Source: UBA6168 sp964573725
GTDB taxonomy: Bacteria > Bacteroidota > Bacteroidia > Chitinophagales > Saprospiraceae
Length of the DNA: 62,092 bases
Direction of reading: 5' to 3'
Assembly (NCBI GenBank): GCA_964573725.1
Contig: CAZNLJ010000028.1
Span: forward strand, 1 to 62,092
A program made the position numbers and the translations under genes. The notes below the pieces were generated by a model, which did no database searches, was not told where the DNA came from, and worked only from the letters and a program-made list of their open reading frames with translations. Within the stretch, counting starts at the first letter, position 1. Each line of letters opens with the position of its first letter. This document shows, piece by piece, positions 60,891-62,092 of this stretch.

Positions 60891-62092
60891 TCAATACGGA
60901 ACGATCGACATCGTCGCCAGCGGCTCCATCGTCACCACGCTGCCGTCCTCGACGAGTAGCGTCCGGCCGACGGCGTGCACCCCGGCCACGACCAGCACCG
61001 TATGGCCGGCGGGGATGACGACGTCGTTGCAGGTATAGGGCGTAAAGCCGGTGTCCCAGTTCTTGCCGTCGCTCCACAGCAGGCCGTCCCCGTTCCCGGT
61101 CCAGGTGACCACCTCGTCGGCCACCGTCTCCACCACTTCCGTCACCGGCGGAAGGGTACAGCCGCTGCCCCCGAACAGGGTCGCGACGCAGATATAGGTG
61201 CCGGCGGTGAGGTCGTCATGGACCGGATTGAACTGGTAGTTGTCGCCCGCATCCACCGAGTAGCCCCATTGGCCGCCGGCCGGGCCGCCGACGATGGTCA
61301 TGGTGATGGTGCCGTCGAATTCGCCGCAGTTTTCCGGCGTGCTGGTCACGATCAGGTCCGGAGCGTCCACCGTCACGGTGGCCTGGCAGGCCCGGCTGTT
61401 TCCGTTGCCGTCGGAGACCGTCAGGGTGACCAGGTTCGGACCGTCGTTGATGCAGTTGAACTGGGCGGGGCTGACCCCGACCGGCTGGAGGGTCCCGCAG
61501 TTGTCGTAGGAGGCCGCCAGGTCCAGCACCGAAGCCGGATCCAGGATGGCCAGGCCGGCCAGGACGATGGTGGTGTCCTTGCAGACCACCACCGGTTTGA
61601 TCTTGTCCTGCACCGTGACGGTCGCTGTACAGGTAGCCGTGTTGCCATGGATGTCCGTGGCCGTCAGCACCACCGTATTGGCGCCGAGGTCGGCGCAGTC
61701 GAAGCCCGTCTGGCTCAGGTACAGCGTATCGATGCCGCAGGCGTCGGTGGTCCCGTTGTCAACCTGCGATACGAACAAGGTCGCCTGGCCTGCCATATCC
61801 AGCTGGATGGTGACCGGCTGGCAGAGCATGGTCGGGGCGACCAGGTCTTGCACCGTCACCGTGGACTGGCAGGTGGACGTGTTGCCGTTGTTGTCGGTGA
61901 CCGTCAAGGTAAGCGTGTTTCCACCGATGTGCGTACAGTTGAAATTCGTCTGGCTCAGCGACAGCGAGGCGATGCCGCAGGCATCCGTCGAGCCGTTGTC
62001 GACGGCCGCGGCCGTCGTGCCGCCGGTGCCGGCCGCATTCAGGGAGACAGTCACGTTTTGGCAGGTCGCCACCGGGGCGACCAGGTCCTGCA
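60891..62092 (-). CDS. HYR/Ig-like repeat surface protein, C-terminal part
   Basis: The 3' part (about 400 residues) of a larger gene that runs off the window end. It contains at least three HYR-type repeats of about 85-90 residues, each with TVTVQD at the join, CxxVT, DNGSTDACGI or DNGTTDACGI, a central F-C pair and L-VTDxNGN-xxC. The last repeat (DKIKPVVVCKDTTIVLAG) leads into a less regular region and then a terminal domain (WSDGKNWDTGFTPYTCNDVVIPAGH...). Such proteins in Saprospiria are long surface adhesins. The protein ends ATMSIVPY and I do not see a T9SS sorting domain. The start is outside the window. Confidence 0.8.
   Translation of the reverse strand, partial: QDLVAPVATCQNVTVSLNAAGTGGTTAAAVDNGSTDACGIASLSLSQTNFNCTHIGGNTLTLTVTDNNGNTSTCQSTVTVQDLVAPTMLCQPVTIQLDMAGQATLFVSQVDNGTTDACGIDTLYLSQTGFDCADLGANTVVLTATDIHGNTATCTATVTVQDKIKPVVVCKDTTIVLAGLAILDPASVLDLAASYDNCGTLQPVGVSPAQFNCINDGPNLVTLTVSDGNGNSRACQATVTVDAPDLIVTSTPENCGEFDGTITMTIVGGPAGGQWGYSVDAGDNYQFNPVHDDLTAGTYICVATLFGGSGCTLPPVTEVVETVADEVVTWTGNGDGLLWSDGKNWDTGFTPYTCNDVVIPAGHTVLVVAGVHAVGRTLLVEDGSVVTMEPLATMSIVPY

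Overview
The window reads as one scaffold piece of a GC-rich member of the Bacteroidota, most likely the Saprospiria/Lewinella side of the phylum (inference). Support for this: TAnnTTTG-type -7 promoter elements sit in front of many genes; type IX secretion (T9SS) C-terminal sorting domains end three surface proteins; menaquinone synthesis uses a futalosine hydrolase; a TonB-dependent receptor carries a carboxypeptidase-like N-terminal domain; DUF1573, DUF4230, DUF3810 and DUF4920 proteins are present; and large HYR/PKD/BNR/fasciclin surface proteins flank housekeeping genes. No rRNA, tRNA, transposase, integrase, phage or CRISPR-cas gene was seen. A 100-N assembly gap lies inside the fasciclin gene (28783-28882).

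Layout. 1-7.4 kb: the 5' end of ahcY (minus), then miaE, a PAP2 phosphatase, a ZIP metal transporter, a TonB receptor and a secreted alpha/beta-hydrolase-like T9SS protein. 7.4-13.2 kb: ruvB and a lipoprotein (minus), NADP-type icd (plus), a methyltransferase, a small outer-membrane protein and a second small lipoprotein. 13.3-16.3 kb: a sodium/solute symporter with a small membrane protein and an aldo/keto reductase (minus). 16.7-22.5 kb: a DUF3810 protease-like membrane protein; a minus-strand run DUF1573 - yajC - ybbR-like - aspartyl-hydroxylase-like - futalosine hydrolase; then aroK. 22.5-23.8 kb: AT-rich and mostly non-coding. 23.8-27.5 kb: a SPOR-like membrane protein, folP and a DUF4230 protein. 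27.5-30.1 kb: a repeat element and the fasciclin-repeat gene. 30.4-32.5 kb: molybdopterin genes moaE, moaD and, divergently, moaA. 32.6-37.5 kb: a 1186-residue ThuA/sugar-dehydrogenase/cytochrome lipoprotein, a BatE-like TPR-SH3 protein and an RpiB-family isomerase. 37.7-42.1 kb: a MORN-repeat caspase, divergent from a DUF4920 lipoprotein and a TPR adenylate cyclase. 42.4-44.0 kb: an MBL-fold hydrolase and fabG. 44.0-46.3 kb: repeat-rich non-coding DNA around a small winged-helix regulator. 46.3-54.1 kb: an M14 peptidase, a methyltransferase, an AraC regulator divergent from a phytanoyl-CoA-dioxygenase-like protein, an aldo/keto reductase and pyrD. 54.3-62.1 kb: an alpha-amylase lipoprotein, a 1446-residue BNR/PKD/LamG T9SS protein and the 3' part of a large HYR-repeat protein.

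Most genes are short transcription units of basic metabolism interleaved with envelope and secreted proteins. The most unusual content is (i) a dispersed family of about 130-260 bp structured non-coding elements, with four copies between 17.9 and 44.9 kb, (ii) the caspase/cyclase signalling-like locus, whose cyclase start codon sits beside a 46-bp perfect palindrome, (iii) the ThuA-dehydrogenase-cytochrome fusion, and (iv) an alpha/beta-hydrolase-like secreted protein whose nucleophile-elbow motif has no serine. I did not find a self-evident new defence or mobile system; the repeat family and the caspase/cyclase locus are the best leads.
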